Part shown: piece after piece, positions 24,614 through 31,249 of the stretch
Layout of the letters: every line of letters starts with the position of its first letter
Position numbering within the stretch: the stretch's first letter is position 1
DNA from: a virus
Reading direction: 5' to 3' (one strand)
IMG/VR virus record: IMGVR_UViG_3300033155_001653
Span: 1-47,264 of that record
Length of the DNA stretch: 47,264 bases
Made by a program: the position numbers and the translations under genes
Notes under the pieces: generated by a model
What the model was told of the DNA's origin: nothing
The model's input: the letters and a program-made list of their open reading frames with translations, nothing else
The model's database searches: none

Positions 24614-24657
24614 AAAAAAAAGCCCGAAGTCGAATGAGGCTATTCAACTCCGAGCCC
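24614..24657 (-). terminator. Strong intrinsic terminator of the large RNA
   Basis: A 15-bp stem, all positions paired if G-U is allowed, with a short AGCCTC-type loop and eight T (24614-24621). It ends the 780-nt transcript. Confidence 0.93.
24638..24657 (-). repeat. 3' copy of element A in the large RNA
   Basis: This 20-nt element matches 25283-25302 at 17 of 20 positions. It forms the 5' arm of the terminator stem. The upstream copy could pair with the terminator's 3' arm at 14 of 15 positions, allowing an alternative fold. Confidence 0.7.
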
Positions 24658-24742
24658 ACACCCCGGGAGGAGTGCCCAAGTTTTCTGGTGGATACGGTGC
24701 CCTGTAACCCTGCCCGCCTCCGACTGCCCAAAGGCAATCACA

Positions 24743-24770
24743 GCTCTCCTGACGACTAGCTGCGACCCAC
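24743..24770 (-). repeat. 3' copy of element B in the large RNA
   Basis: On the minus strand GGGTCGCAG is followed by CTAGTCGTCAGGAG. The 5' copy at 25244-25269 has GGGTCGCAG followed by GCTGGTCGGCGGAG. Related GTCG-GGAG segments occur at 24821-24837 and 24712-24729. Confidence 0.6.
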
Positions 24771-25010
24771 TATCAGACCAAAGTGGCTCTTTCCTCGGCC
24801 TCTACACCACGGAAGCTCTCGCCTCCGACGACCGGCCCACTGTCCCGCCTTTGGGGTACAAACCCAATGTGCATCCGGACGAGTGACGTCGCCCTGTGAC
24901 CTGGCCTCGGAAAGAGATAAGAAGCTCGTCACTGCCCCTCTCCACACCAAGGGGGTTTCCACCCCAAGAAGCGCCGCACCATCGACGTCCTCCGGGGGGA
25001 TTGTTACCCC

Positions 25011-25113
25011 TGGGACTCCAGGCGGGAGTCGAACCCGCTTTACCTACCCAGGGCCTCGATCCCTGGCACAAGGGCTTACTGTACATGCCTCGCGGCCCAA
25101 ACGTCTTAGAGTC
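25011..25113 (-). tRNA. tRNA-like domain inside the large RNA (not a canonical tRNA)
   Basis: A perfect T arm (GCGGG-TTCGACT-CCCGC, 25022-25038) is followed by TGGAGT, C and an encoded CCA (25011-25013). GACTCTA at 25107-25113 can pair with TGGAGTC as an acceptor stem. A CCAGGG/CCCTGG arm with 7-nt loop ATCGAGG (25048-25066) resembles an anticodon arm with U33 and CGA (Ser). The span of 103 nt and the lack of a normal D arm argue against an ordinary tRNA. It could be a tRNA-like module of the larger RNA or a type II tRNA with an odd D region. Confidence 0.4.
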
Positions 25114-25243
25114 ACCCACCACCCTGTATGAACCCCTAGAAAGCCATTGCCAAAAGTGGTGTCCCGTCTCTCCGGGTTGTCACCGCCTGTTTTGGAGGAT
25201 TCACGGTTCCCTCCAGGAGGAACTAGCCAGTTTCATAGCCATT

Positions 25244-25269
25244 GGCTCCGCCGACCAGCCTGCGACCCC
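25244..25269 (-). repeat. 5' copy of element B in the large RNA
   Basis: Partner of 24743-24770; GGGTCGCAG plus a GTCG-GGAG segment. It lies just downstream of element A in the transcript, the mirror of the order near the 3' end. Confidence 0.6.
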
Positions 25270-25282
25270 TCTGAGCCGGGAT

Positions 25283-25302
25283 AGCTATTCAGCTCCAAGC
25301 CC
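25283..25302 (-). repeat. 5' copy of element A in the large RNA
   Basis: 17 of 20 positions match the terminator-proximal copy at 24638-24657. Confidence 0.7.
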
Positions 25303-25398
25303 TATTTCGGTGACTCAGCCCAGCTAACGGGTTTCGGTCACCAGTCAGAGGTAGGACCCTCCCTATCCGGGTTAGCTACGTCCCGGATGCGTACTCTC

Positions 25399-25426
25399 AA
25401 TTTATGCCATAAGAATGGGTTGTCAA
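25399..25426 (-). promoter_or_regulatory. Promoter of the large structured RNA
   Basis: TTGACA (25421-25426), a 16-nt spacer and TAAATT (25399-25404). The first hairpin of the RNA starts a few bases after the expected start site. It lies in the short gap below the ParB gene. Confidence 0.8.
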
Positions 25427-25442
25427 CCCTTTGATGAGATTT

Positions 25443-26312
25443 TTATTCACACTGTTGGATTGCGTCGTAAAGATCAGACCAGCCATCCTCGGGGTCCAAA
25501 TCGCCAATAGCCCACTTCAGGGCATCGAGAGGACGAGACTCCACGATGTCGTCATGCTGATCGATGATGAATCGAACGATCTTCTTCCCAGGCTTCTTCG
25601 GCGCCGACCCACCAGATGTTGATGCTGACTTCGCTCTTGCATCTGCCACTGTAGTGGCTCCCTCTTCCAGCATCTCATCCAAGGCCGTCTTCTGATCCTC
25701 TGGAGAAAGATTCGCAAGCTCAGCCGCAGCCGTGGCACTGATAAGCTCCTGATCCACAGCTCGCTTCACAGCAGTGATGCACTGGAGCACCTTCATCCAG
25801 TTGGAAATGGTGCTACTGGAAACACCATTGCGAATAGCAACCTCCTTCTGAGTCTTGCCGAAGTTGATGAGCCGAGCCGCCTTCTCCGCCTTCTCAATGA
25901 CGCCATCGTCATGACGGTGCGAGTTGGCCGAAATGAGCCGGCCCAGCATCGTCGCCGGGTCTTCCATCTGGACAAATCGACACGGTACCCGGATGAGATC
26001 ATCGACATCTTCCTGGCTCATCCCACGATTCATAAGGACAACTTTCGCCTCGCGAGCGCCCTTGGTTCGCTGACGACCATCGACCACAAGCGGATATCCA
26101 CCGACCTTGGTCACATCCACACTCTGCATCACGTTGTTGAGGATGATGTCCTCAACAAAATCCTTCGAGAGCTTCATGCCCTTCCGCTTGTCAAACAACT
26201 CGTGATCCACGGGTGCATCCTCGAATGGCTCATCCAGCCCGACGATCACAAGCTCTTCTGGCTTGAACATGAAGAGCTGCTTACGTGGTGCGTCAAATGC
26301 CTGACCTGCCAT
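25443..26312 (-). CDS. ParB-like protein
   Basis: 289 residues from the ATG at 26312, which has GGAGGT 5 nt upstream. The ParB/Srx-type N-terminal domain is shown by MKLSKDFVEDIILN (46-59) and PLVVDGRQRTKGAREA (74-89, the VIDG-x-RR-like box). A helix-turn-helix follows at 150-172 (GKTQKEVAIRNGVSSSTISN). The C-terminal 60 residues are a separate small domain. ParB proteins bind centromere-like sites, often as CTPases. No ParA is in the window, so it may act as a regulator rather than in partition. Confidence 0.8.
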   Translation of the reverse strand: MAGQAFDAPRKQLFMFKPEELVIVGLDEPFEDAPVDHELFDKRKGMKLSKDFVEDIILNNVMQSVDVTKVGGYPLVVDGRQRTKGAREAKVVLMNRGMSQEDVDDLIRVPCRFVQMEDPATMLGRLISANSHRHDDGVIEKAEKAARLINFGKTQKEVAIRNGVSSSTISNWMKVLQCITAVKRAVDQELISATAAAELANLSPEDQKTALDEMLEEGATTVADARAKSASTSGGSAPKKPGKKIVRFIIDQHDDIVESRPLDALKWAIGDLDPEDGWSDLYDAIQQCE

Positions 26313-26369
26313 AATAGACCTCCTTCTCCTTCGCCTTGGTAGGATTAATACACTACCCCATCTACCCAC

Positions 26370-26398
26370 AGTATCGTGCCATGAGTTACGCCTGTCAA
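26370..26398 (-). promoter_or_regulatory. Promoter of the ParB-like gene
   Basis: TTGACA (26393-26398), a 17-nt spacer and GATACT (26370-26375), giving a leader of roughly 50 nt to the ATG at 26312. Confidence 0.5.
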
Positions 26399-26413
26399 CA
26401 ACGCCTGGCTGCT

Positions 26414-26710
26414 TTAGTCTAGCTCCGGTGCCTTCGTCATTGCATCAGAATGAGCTTCTTTAATGGCCTCATCTTCATACATTAGTGGAGCTTCACGCTC
26501 TGCTCGACCAGGAATAGCACGCATCACACGAAGCCTCTTACGGATCTGCTCGTCCAAACTCTCTCTGGTCTTTTTCAAATCAGAGATTTCTCGAGCGACA
26601 GCTTCTGCTGTGCCTGTTAGGCCCATTCCCCATGAGCCCCCTCCGTCAGGGAGGGTTCTTACCCACAGAATTTTGTCAAGAATGTCTTGCGGATTTGTCT
26701 TAGATGGCAT
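26414..26710 (-). CDS. Small coiled-coil hypothetical protein
   Basis: 98 residues from the ATG at 26710, preceded by AAGGAGAAGG. Residues 37-70 form a charged helix (AEAVAREISDLKKTRESLDE), probably a coiled coil. No family recognised. Divergent from the KH-domain gene, with 65 nt between the two start codons. Confidence 0.72.
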   Translation of the reverse strand: MPSKTNPQDILDKILWVRTLPDGGGSWGMGLTGTAEAVAREISDLKKTRESLDEQIRKRLRVMRAIPGRAEREAPLMYEDEAIKEAHSDAMTKAPELD

Positions 26711-26775
26711 CACACCTTCTCCTTCGCCAAAGGTTGATGATAATGTACCATAGATTTGAGCCGAAGGAGACAACC

Positions 26776-27081
26776 ATGGGAGCAGCAGAGAAGGTGATGG
26801 AGAAACAAGACCCATTCGAGGAGCTTGAAGAGCTTCTACTCAACATGGCGAAAATGATCGTCGACCAACCAGAAGAGGTGATCGTCAATCCAGCCATGGG
26901 CCGAGGATTTGTAGCCTTCGAGGTCATCTGTGACGACACCGACACAGGCACACTCATCGGACGACGTGGGAAACACGCCGAAGCTATCAGGACGATGATG
27001 ATGGCCGCTGGCGCCGTGCGTGACATCCGCGTCACCGTCCAAATCGTCAGCAGGGATCATGATGGGCTGCCCCCAAGGTAG
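26776..27081 (+). CDS. KhpA-like KH-domain RNA-binding protein
   Basis: 101 residues from the ATG at 26776 with AAGGAG 6 nt upstream. EELLLNMAKMIVDQPEEVIV (18-37) and DTDTGTLIGRRGKHAEAIRT (54-73) match the short bacterial KH protein KhpA: the GxxG loop is G62-R-R-G65 in the IGRRGK motif, followed by the expected helix and beta strand (DIRVTVQIV). KhpA binds RNA in bacteria, often with KhpB. A phage copy is unusual, and it lies 1.4 kb from the large structured RNA. Partnership with that RNA is speculation. Confidence 0.82.
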   Translation: MGAAEKVMEKQDPFEELEELLLNMAKMIVDQPEEVIVNPAMGRGFVAFEVICDDTDTGTLIGRRGKHAEAIRTMMMAAGAVRDIRVTVQIVSRDHDGLPPR

Positions 27082-27805
27082 TGAGGGACGCAACCGAGAC
27101 AACCCCCTGGGGTTCGCGTCGGCAGGTATCCTCGGCGTAGTTCCTTCGGCTGTGGAGGTGATCGGCGTGTTTCCAACACTCTCAGCGACAGTCCTGCCAC
27201 ATCAGCAGGAGATCAAATTTAGGCGAGGCGACAGCTTCGACATCAACATCCAGGTGCAAGACGACCGCGACCCACCAAATATGGTGGACATCAGTCGGTC
27301 CATCCTGAGATTCGGTGCGAAGCAGGGCTACGGAACCACCTGGGACAACACCCTTGAGGTTGGCAACGAGGGGCTTCAGATTCTCAAGACCTCAGCTCTT
27401 CCAGCAGAGATCGAATTTCTCAATGAGACCTCTGGACAAGCTCGAATCAAAATCCGCAAGTCCGACACTGTGCGCCACCCGCTCGGCCTCATGAGATGGG
27501 ACCTTGAGCTGACCAAGGCCGTCGAGCACATTGATAATCAGCCTGGCACCCTTGTCGTTGTGAGCGGCCAGCGTATTGTCCAGGGCATTGGCACCGACTT
27601 CATCGCCTCTGGTGTGGGGCTCGGCGATATCCTTCATGTCGACAACAAATACATCATGATTCTCGAAGTGACCTCTGCGACATCAATGATCGTAGACCAC
27701 ACCGACTGGACCACCGGATCAGGGCTCGAATACAACCTATACCGTGGACAATCGAAGACCATAGCATCAGGGCCATGGAATTGCGTTGGTGACGTTGTCA
27801 TCTGA
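27059..27805 (+). CDS. Probable tail or baseplate protein
   Basis: 248 residues if started at the ATG at 27059, overlapping the KH gene. A GTG at 27167 with GGAGG 8 nt upstream is an equally good start and would give 212 residues. Residues after 27167 begin with a beta domain (EIKFRRGDSFDINIQVQD) like baseplate upper proteins. The second half (VSGQRIVQGIGTDFIASGVG and GDILHVDNKYIMILEV) is the GTV/G-GT-F type fold common in phage receptor-binding and baseplate proteins. It stands alone among regulatory genes. Confidence 0.7.
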   Translation: MMGCPQGSEGRNRDNPLGFASAGILGVVPSAVEVIGVFPTLSATVLPHQQEIKFRRGDSFDINIQVQDDRDPPNMVDISRSILRFGAKQGYGTTWDNTLEVGNEGLQILKTSALPAEIEFLNETSGQARIKIRKSDTVRHPLGLMRWDLELTKAVEHIDNQPGTLVVVSGQRIVQGIGTDFIASGVGLGDILHVDNKYIMILEVTSATSMIVDHTDWTTGSGLEYNLYRGQSKTIASGPWNCVGDVVI

Positions 27806-27817
27806 ACTGTGCTGTTC

Positions 27818-27846
27818 TTGACATTCCTATTCCATATGGTCAAACT
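27818..27846 (+). promoter_or_regulatory. Possible promoter of a leaderless gene
   Basis: TTGACA (27818-27823), a 17-nt spacer and a weak CAAACT (27841-27846), six bases before the ATG at 27853. Confidence 0.35.
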
Positions 27847-27852
27847 TCAAAT

Positions 27853-28080
27853 ATGACGAACTATGACCACAGCAAGTGCCGAGGATGTGGCGGACGCATC
27901 TCACCGACCGATAAAGTTGTAGAGGTTGGCGAGGGCCATCTCCATGATGTGACGAAAGAAGAGCTGCCCGATTTCGAGCAGAAGAGCGTCTGGGGCTACA
28001 TGCACACGCACTGCTTCCTCGTTGCCGTCGGTGACCCCTCCGCCATCTTCGCCATCGAGCCCACAACCGCCGCCGCGTAG
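27853..28080 (+). CDS. Small zinc-binding protein
   Basis: 75 residues. CRGCGGR (9-15) and H51-T-H-C54 (YMHTHCF) form a CxxC...HxxC site. There is no Shine-Dalgarno; a promoter-like pair ends 7 nt above the ATG. Function unknown. Confidence 0.6.
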   Translation: MTNYDHSKCRGCGGRISPTDKVVEVGEGHLHDVTKEELPDFEQKSVWGYMHTHCFLVAVGDPSAIFAIEPTTAAA

Positions 28081-28142
28081 CACCGCGCTCAACCGCCACT
28101 CCGCCTTTGCCATCTTTCTGCCAGGAATCTTCTGCTACACTG

Positions 28143-28170
28143 TTGACAATGCAAAACTAGGGCTTAGGTT
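28143..28170 (+). promoter_or_regulatory. Conserved-spacer promoter
   Basis: TTGACA (28143-28148), spacer ATGCAAAACTAGGGCT, TAGGTT (28165-28170), followed by the shared leader before 28194. Confidence 0.75.
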
Positions 28171-28193
28171 GTGAGGGAAGGACGGAAGACACC

Positions 28194-28427
28194 ATGAAGA
28201 ACGACATCACCATCAGAGACGCAAAGAATCAGGGACTCCCCGCTAATTGGCGCTCAAAAGACCTGTGGGCGAAAGTCCTGACAGGCAAGAGGGCTGGGAA
28301 GTATGCAGCCGTGCAGGATGCCAGAGACGGAAAATTGCAACTTTGGTTCCTACACAATGGTGATGATAGTCGCTGGGTGAACCCTGCCAATGTCATCTTT
28401 TTGATTGCCAGAATCAAGATCAGCTAA
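28194..28427 (+). CDS. Small hypothetical protein
   Basis: 77 residues after the shared leader GGACGGAAGACACC. A beta-rich sequence with a possible SH3-like fold (KDLWAKVLTGKRAGKYAAVQ, then WVNPANVIFL). No motif recognised. Confidence 0.72.
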   Translation: MKNDITIRDAKNQGLPANWRSKDLWAKVLTGKRAGKYAAVQDARDGKLQLWFLHNGDDSRWVNPANVIFLIARIKIS

Positions 28428-28441
28428 GGACGGAGGACACC

Positions 28442-28960
28442 ATGACGAAACGATTTGTAGCCATTACCGCAACCGCAATGTACGCCTGCCTCGATACTAT
28501 CGGGGCGAAGATTACCGCTGCTGGAGGTCATTTCGAGGTCATGACGCACGGTCGCGAAGTGGTCTACGAGCTGTACCATCACGCCGGTCACGACGCTGTT
28601 GTTCGCATCTACACCTCCATCGCGAAGGGTGCGACCGAGGTCCGCGCATGTGACTCCGACGCGGTTCGCCTGGTCATCGGCTGCTACCCCGAAGGCAGTC
28701 CCTTCAAGCCTCTCGGTCGCTCACGCAAGATCCTGCGCACGGCCCCGAATGGTCTCACTGAAGAAGCCAGATCGGAAGCGTTCCTCAACCGACTCACCGA
28801 AGCCGTCCGCGAAGGCTACAAGATGATCGCCGAGGTTCCGAGCTGCCCCGACTGCGGCGCTCCTATGGCGCTCCGCAAGCCAAAGAAGGGTCAGACCTAC
28901 CGCCCATTCTTCGGCTGCATCGAGTACCCAAAGTGCAAGGGCTCACGCAACGCCGCTTGA
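28442..28960 (+). CDS. Protein with a topoisomerase-type zinc finger
   Basis: 172 residues, GGACGGAGGACACC upstream. The C-terminus (C135, C138, C159, C165; CPDCGAPM then FFGCIEYPKCKG) is a four-Cys finger of the type repeated at the end of bacterial topoisomerase I. The N-terminal 100 residues form an unrecognised domain. It probably binds single-stranded nucleic acid. It ends at the promoter of the UvrD-like gene. Confidence 0.8.
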   Translation: MTKRFVAITATAMYACLDTIGAKITAAGGHFEVMTHGREVVYELYHHAGHDAVVRIYTSIAKGATEVRACDSDAVRLVIGCYPEGSPFKPLGRSRKILRTAPNGLTEEARSEAFLNRLTEAVREGYKMIAEVPSCPDCGAPMALRKPKKGQTYRPFFGCIEYPKCKGSRNAA

Positions 28961-28984
28961 CAATCGCTTCCCATGCGATAACTT
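28957..28984 (+). promoter_or_regulatory. Promoter of the UvrD-like gene
   Basis: TTGACA (28957-28962), spacer ATCGCTTCCCATGCGA, TAACTT (28979-28984). The -35 box overlaps the stop codon of the preceding gene. The leader is about 70 nt and contains a short open frame. Confidence 0.65.
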
Positions 28985-29010
28985 GGGAATGAACCGGGGC
29001 GCACTCAACC

Positions 29011-29052
29011 ATGGGGCGCGTCTCCGAAGACCGGATCGGCAAGAACCGATAG
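29011..29052 (+). CDS. Possible 13-codon leader peptide
   Basis: ATG GGG CGC leads to a TAG at 29050-29052 that overlaps the Shine-Dalgarno (TAGGAGG) of the helicase gene. The predicted peptide is MGRVSEDRIGKNR. There is no strong binding site of its own. It may regulate helicase translation or be a chance frame. Confidence 0.25.
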   Translation: MGRVSEDRIGKNR

Positions 29053-29062
29053 GAGGTACACC

Positions 29063-31249
29063 ATGGGCTTGAAGAACATCATCGCTGCCACTGCAACCGC
29101 AATGGCCGTCACCATCGACCCCAAGAAACTCCTCGCCGGGCTCAACCCCGAACAGGAAGCTGCTGTCCTCTTCGGCGAAGGGCCTATCCTCGTCGCCGCA
29201 GTGGCTGGTGCAGGTAAGACCCGCGCTCTTGTCCACCGGGTCGCCCACCTGGTCTCCCAGCGCAAGATCAACCCTGCACGCATTCTAGCTGTCACCTTCT
29301 CGAAGGCCGGCGCTGACGAGATGAATGACCGCCTCGAAAAGATGATCCCGAAATCCGGGGCGCGCATCGGTACCTTCCACAGTGTCGCGCTCGAAATCTG
29401 TAAATCCGAAATCCCAGGGTACCTTGGCGATATCGATGGCAAAGACCGCTATCGCTACTGCGTGAAAGACGCCGCTGGATTCCGTGAGCTGGATTGGAAG
29501 AGCTGCGACATCAATATGACCCGCGACTTCATCGGATTCTGCAAGGCCAACATGGCCAGACCGTATTCCGATGAGGCCATGGCAATCGCCCAAGAACGCT
29601 ACTACTACCAGCACGGTCCTGCAAAGGCCGACCCAAAGCGTCTCAATGAGGTCTACGAGAGAGCCGAGAAGATTCGTCGCGACCGTCAACTCGTCACCTT
29701 CGACGACATGATGATCGACGCCGCCGAACTACTTCAGACCGACGAGGGTGTTCGTCAACGCTGGGCTCGCCGCTGGGACTATGTGCTCCAAGATGAGGCC
29801 CAGGACCAAAACAAAGTCCAGCTCGTCCTCGGTGAGCTACTGGCAAAAGACCATAGAAATTACCTACTTGTCGGAGATCCAGCGCAAGCTATTTATGCTT
29901 GGCGTGGAGCCATGCCCTCAATGCTGCTCTCCTTCGAGGATCGATGGAGTGCTGAAGTCGTCAAGATGAGCCGCAATTACAGATGTGGACAAGCCATCAT
30001 CGACACTGCCAACAAAGTGCTCGATGCAATGGACCCTAATACTCGCCTGGACATGCACATGGTCTGCGAAAAGAAAACCCAGGGAGAAGTGATCTGCCGC
30101 CAATACATGAATCTAGATGAAGAAGCCGAAGGTATCGCCAGCGATATTGCACAGCTCCTCGAAGACGGCACAGAGCCCCGTGACTGCGCTCTATTGTACC
30201 GAACAAATGCACAGAGCAGAGCCCCGGAAGAGGCTTTGATTGGCCGACGAATCCCCTACATGATCGTAGGCGGGACGAACTTCTACAACCGCAAAGAGGT
30301 AAAGGATCTGCTGGCCTACCTCCGAATCGCCGATGGCCGTGGCGCCCTCGATGACGTGCGCCGCTGCATCAATGCCCCCTTCAGGTTCCTTGGCAAAGAA
30401 TTCGTAAAGAAGGTCACAGACGTGGCCACCTCCGCACGACGAGCTGCCAAAAAAGAGGGCAAGCGAGTCCACTGGCCCAGCGTTGTTCGTGAAGCCTGCT
30501 CCAAGGGCAATGTGCAATATCGACAGAAGGACTCAGCTAACGAATGGTCCAACATTCTGACCAGAGCTATGGACAACATCAAAGCGCAACAGAGCGCTGA
30601 AAGAGACACCCCTGTCTGGGACGCTGGCAAGCCGGTCAACATCCTCGAAGGCATCGTGTTGGAAACCAGGTACACCGATTGGCTTGTAAAGGACGAAGGA
30701 GAAGAGACCACTGAGAACAGCCGGGTATCCAATGTCCGTGAGCTGGTTCGAGCCGCCCGCAGATTTCCGACCGTGGCCGAGCTGTTGGACTTCATCGACG
30801 ACCTGACCGAAGCATCAAAGCGCAACACCAAGGGCAAGAAGCCCAACAAGGTCATCCTCACCACGCTCCACAGGTCCAAGGGCCTGGAATGGGAAAACGT
30901 GTTCGTGACCGGCGCCAATGAGTACCTACTGCCCCACGCTCGCAGCGAGGACATCGAGGAAGAGCGCCGCCTCTTCTACGTCGGCGTCACCAGAGCCAAA
31001 GAACGCCTGGCCATCTCCTGTGTTGGCGAGATTGCAGTGGGCGACAGGGTTCGCAACGCCTATCCAAGCCCCTTCCTCGCAGAAGCCGGACTGGACCCCG
31101 TATTCATGGTCCGTGACGAAGAAGAGGTTGAGGTTGTGCCGACCCTTCGAGTTATCGACGACATCCCCAGCGACACCCTGCCGCTTTTCGACGACATCGG
31201 CGACGATGACGACTCTGAGCCCGCGCCCAATGCCCCCTTCCTCAATTGA
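29063..31249 (+). CDS. UvrD/PcrA/Rep-like SF1 helicase
   Basis: 728 residues; AGGAGG 7 nt before the ATG. Motifs in order: Q motif LNPEQEAAV (27-35), Walker A AVAGAGKT (46-53), motif Ia VTFSKAGADEM, motif Ib IGTFHSVAL (102-110), DEAQD (244-248), GDPAQAIYAWRGA (271-283), TLHRSKGLEWENVF and RRLFYVGVTRAKERL near the C-terminus. These define a 3'-5' SF1A helicase. The first 20 residues and an acidic tail are extra. Possible roles are fork restart or unwinding after nicking by the HUH Rep encoded convergently next to it, a pairing known from rolling-circle plasmids. Confidence 0.93.
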   Translation: MGLKNIIAATATAMAVTIDPKKLLAGLNPEQEAAVLFGEGPILVAAVAGAGKTRALVHRVAHLVSQRKINPARILAVTFSKAGADEMNDRLEKMIPKSGARIGTFHSVALEICKSEIPGYLGDIDGKDRYRYCVKDAAGFRELDWKSCDINMTRDFIGFCKANMARPYSDEAMAIAQERYYYQHGPAKADPKRLNEVYERAEKIRRDRQLVTFDDMMIDAAELLQTDEGVRQRWARRWDYVLQDEAQDQNKVQLVLGELLAKDHRNYLLVGDPAQAIYAWRGAMPSMLLSFEDRWSAEVVKMSRNYRCGQAIIDTANKVLDAMDPNTRLDMHMVCEKKTQGEVICRQYMNLDEEAEGIASDIAQLLEDGTEPRDCALLYRTNAQSRAPEEALIGRRIPYMIVGGTNFYNRKEVKDLLAYLRIADGRGALDDVRRCINAPFRFLGKEFVKKVTDVATSARRAAKKEGKRVHWPSVVREACSKGNVQYRQKDSANEWSNILTRAMDNIKAQQSAERDTPVWDAGKPVNILEGIVLETRYTDWLVKDEGEETTENSRVSNVRELVRAARRFPTVAELLDFIDDLTEASKRNTKGKKPNKVILTTLHRSKGLEWENVFVTGANEYLLPHARSEDIEEERRLFYVGVTRAKERLAISCVGEIAVGDRVRNAYPSPFLAEAGLDPVFMVRDEEEVEVVPTLRVIDDIPSDTLPLFDDIGDDDDSEPAPNAPFLN

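Larger units (their letters stand above)
24614..25392 (-). ncRNA. Giant structured phage RNA (GOLLD/ROOL-like or new), about 780 nt
   Basis: The transcript runs from the 25399-25426 promoter to the terminator at 24614. No frame on either strand looks like a protein. Structure seen directly: hairpin ATCCGGG/CCCGGAT with a 10-nt loop (25365-25388); GGTGAC/GTCACC enclosing CCC-GTTAGCT-GGG (25309-25342), whose 7-nt loop is perfectly complementary to AGCTAAC in the first hairpin; CCCG/CGGG (25163-25176); GGGG/CCCC (24952-24965); and a tRNA-like segment in the middle. Two elements recur in mirror order near the 5' and 3' ends. Size, phage context, loop-loop pairing and an internal tRNA-like part are features of GOLLD/ROOL RNAs. 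The class assignment is inference. Confidence 0.75.

Noticed and set aside
25048-25066. Ordinary tRNA-Ser(CGA)
   Set aside because: The D arm and spacing do not fit, and the acceptor partner is too far away; kept only as a tRNA-like module.
24802-25122. Minus-strand frame of 106 codons inside the large RNA
   Set aside because: Gly/Arg/Ser-rich without hydrophobic core or binding site; it runs through the tRNA-like T arm and several hairpins.
24614-25392. tmRNA
   Set aside because: The T arm resembles a tmRNA 3' end, but the conserved tmRNA 5' segment, a tag-coding frame and the expected 350-400 nt size are missing.
26735-26775. Family promoter above the KH-domain gene
   Set aside because: A TAGATT is present but no -35 box lies at 16-18 bp; TTGATG is only 11 bp away.
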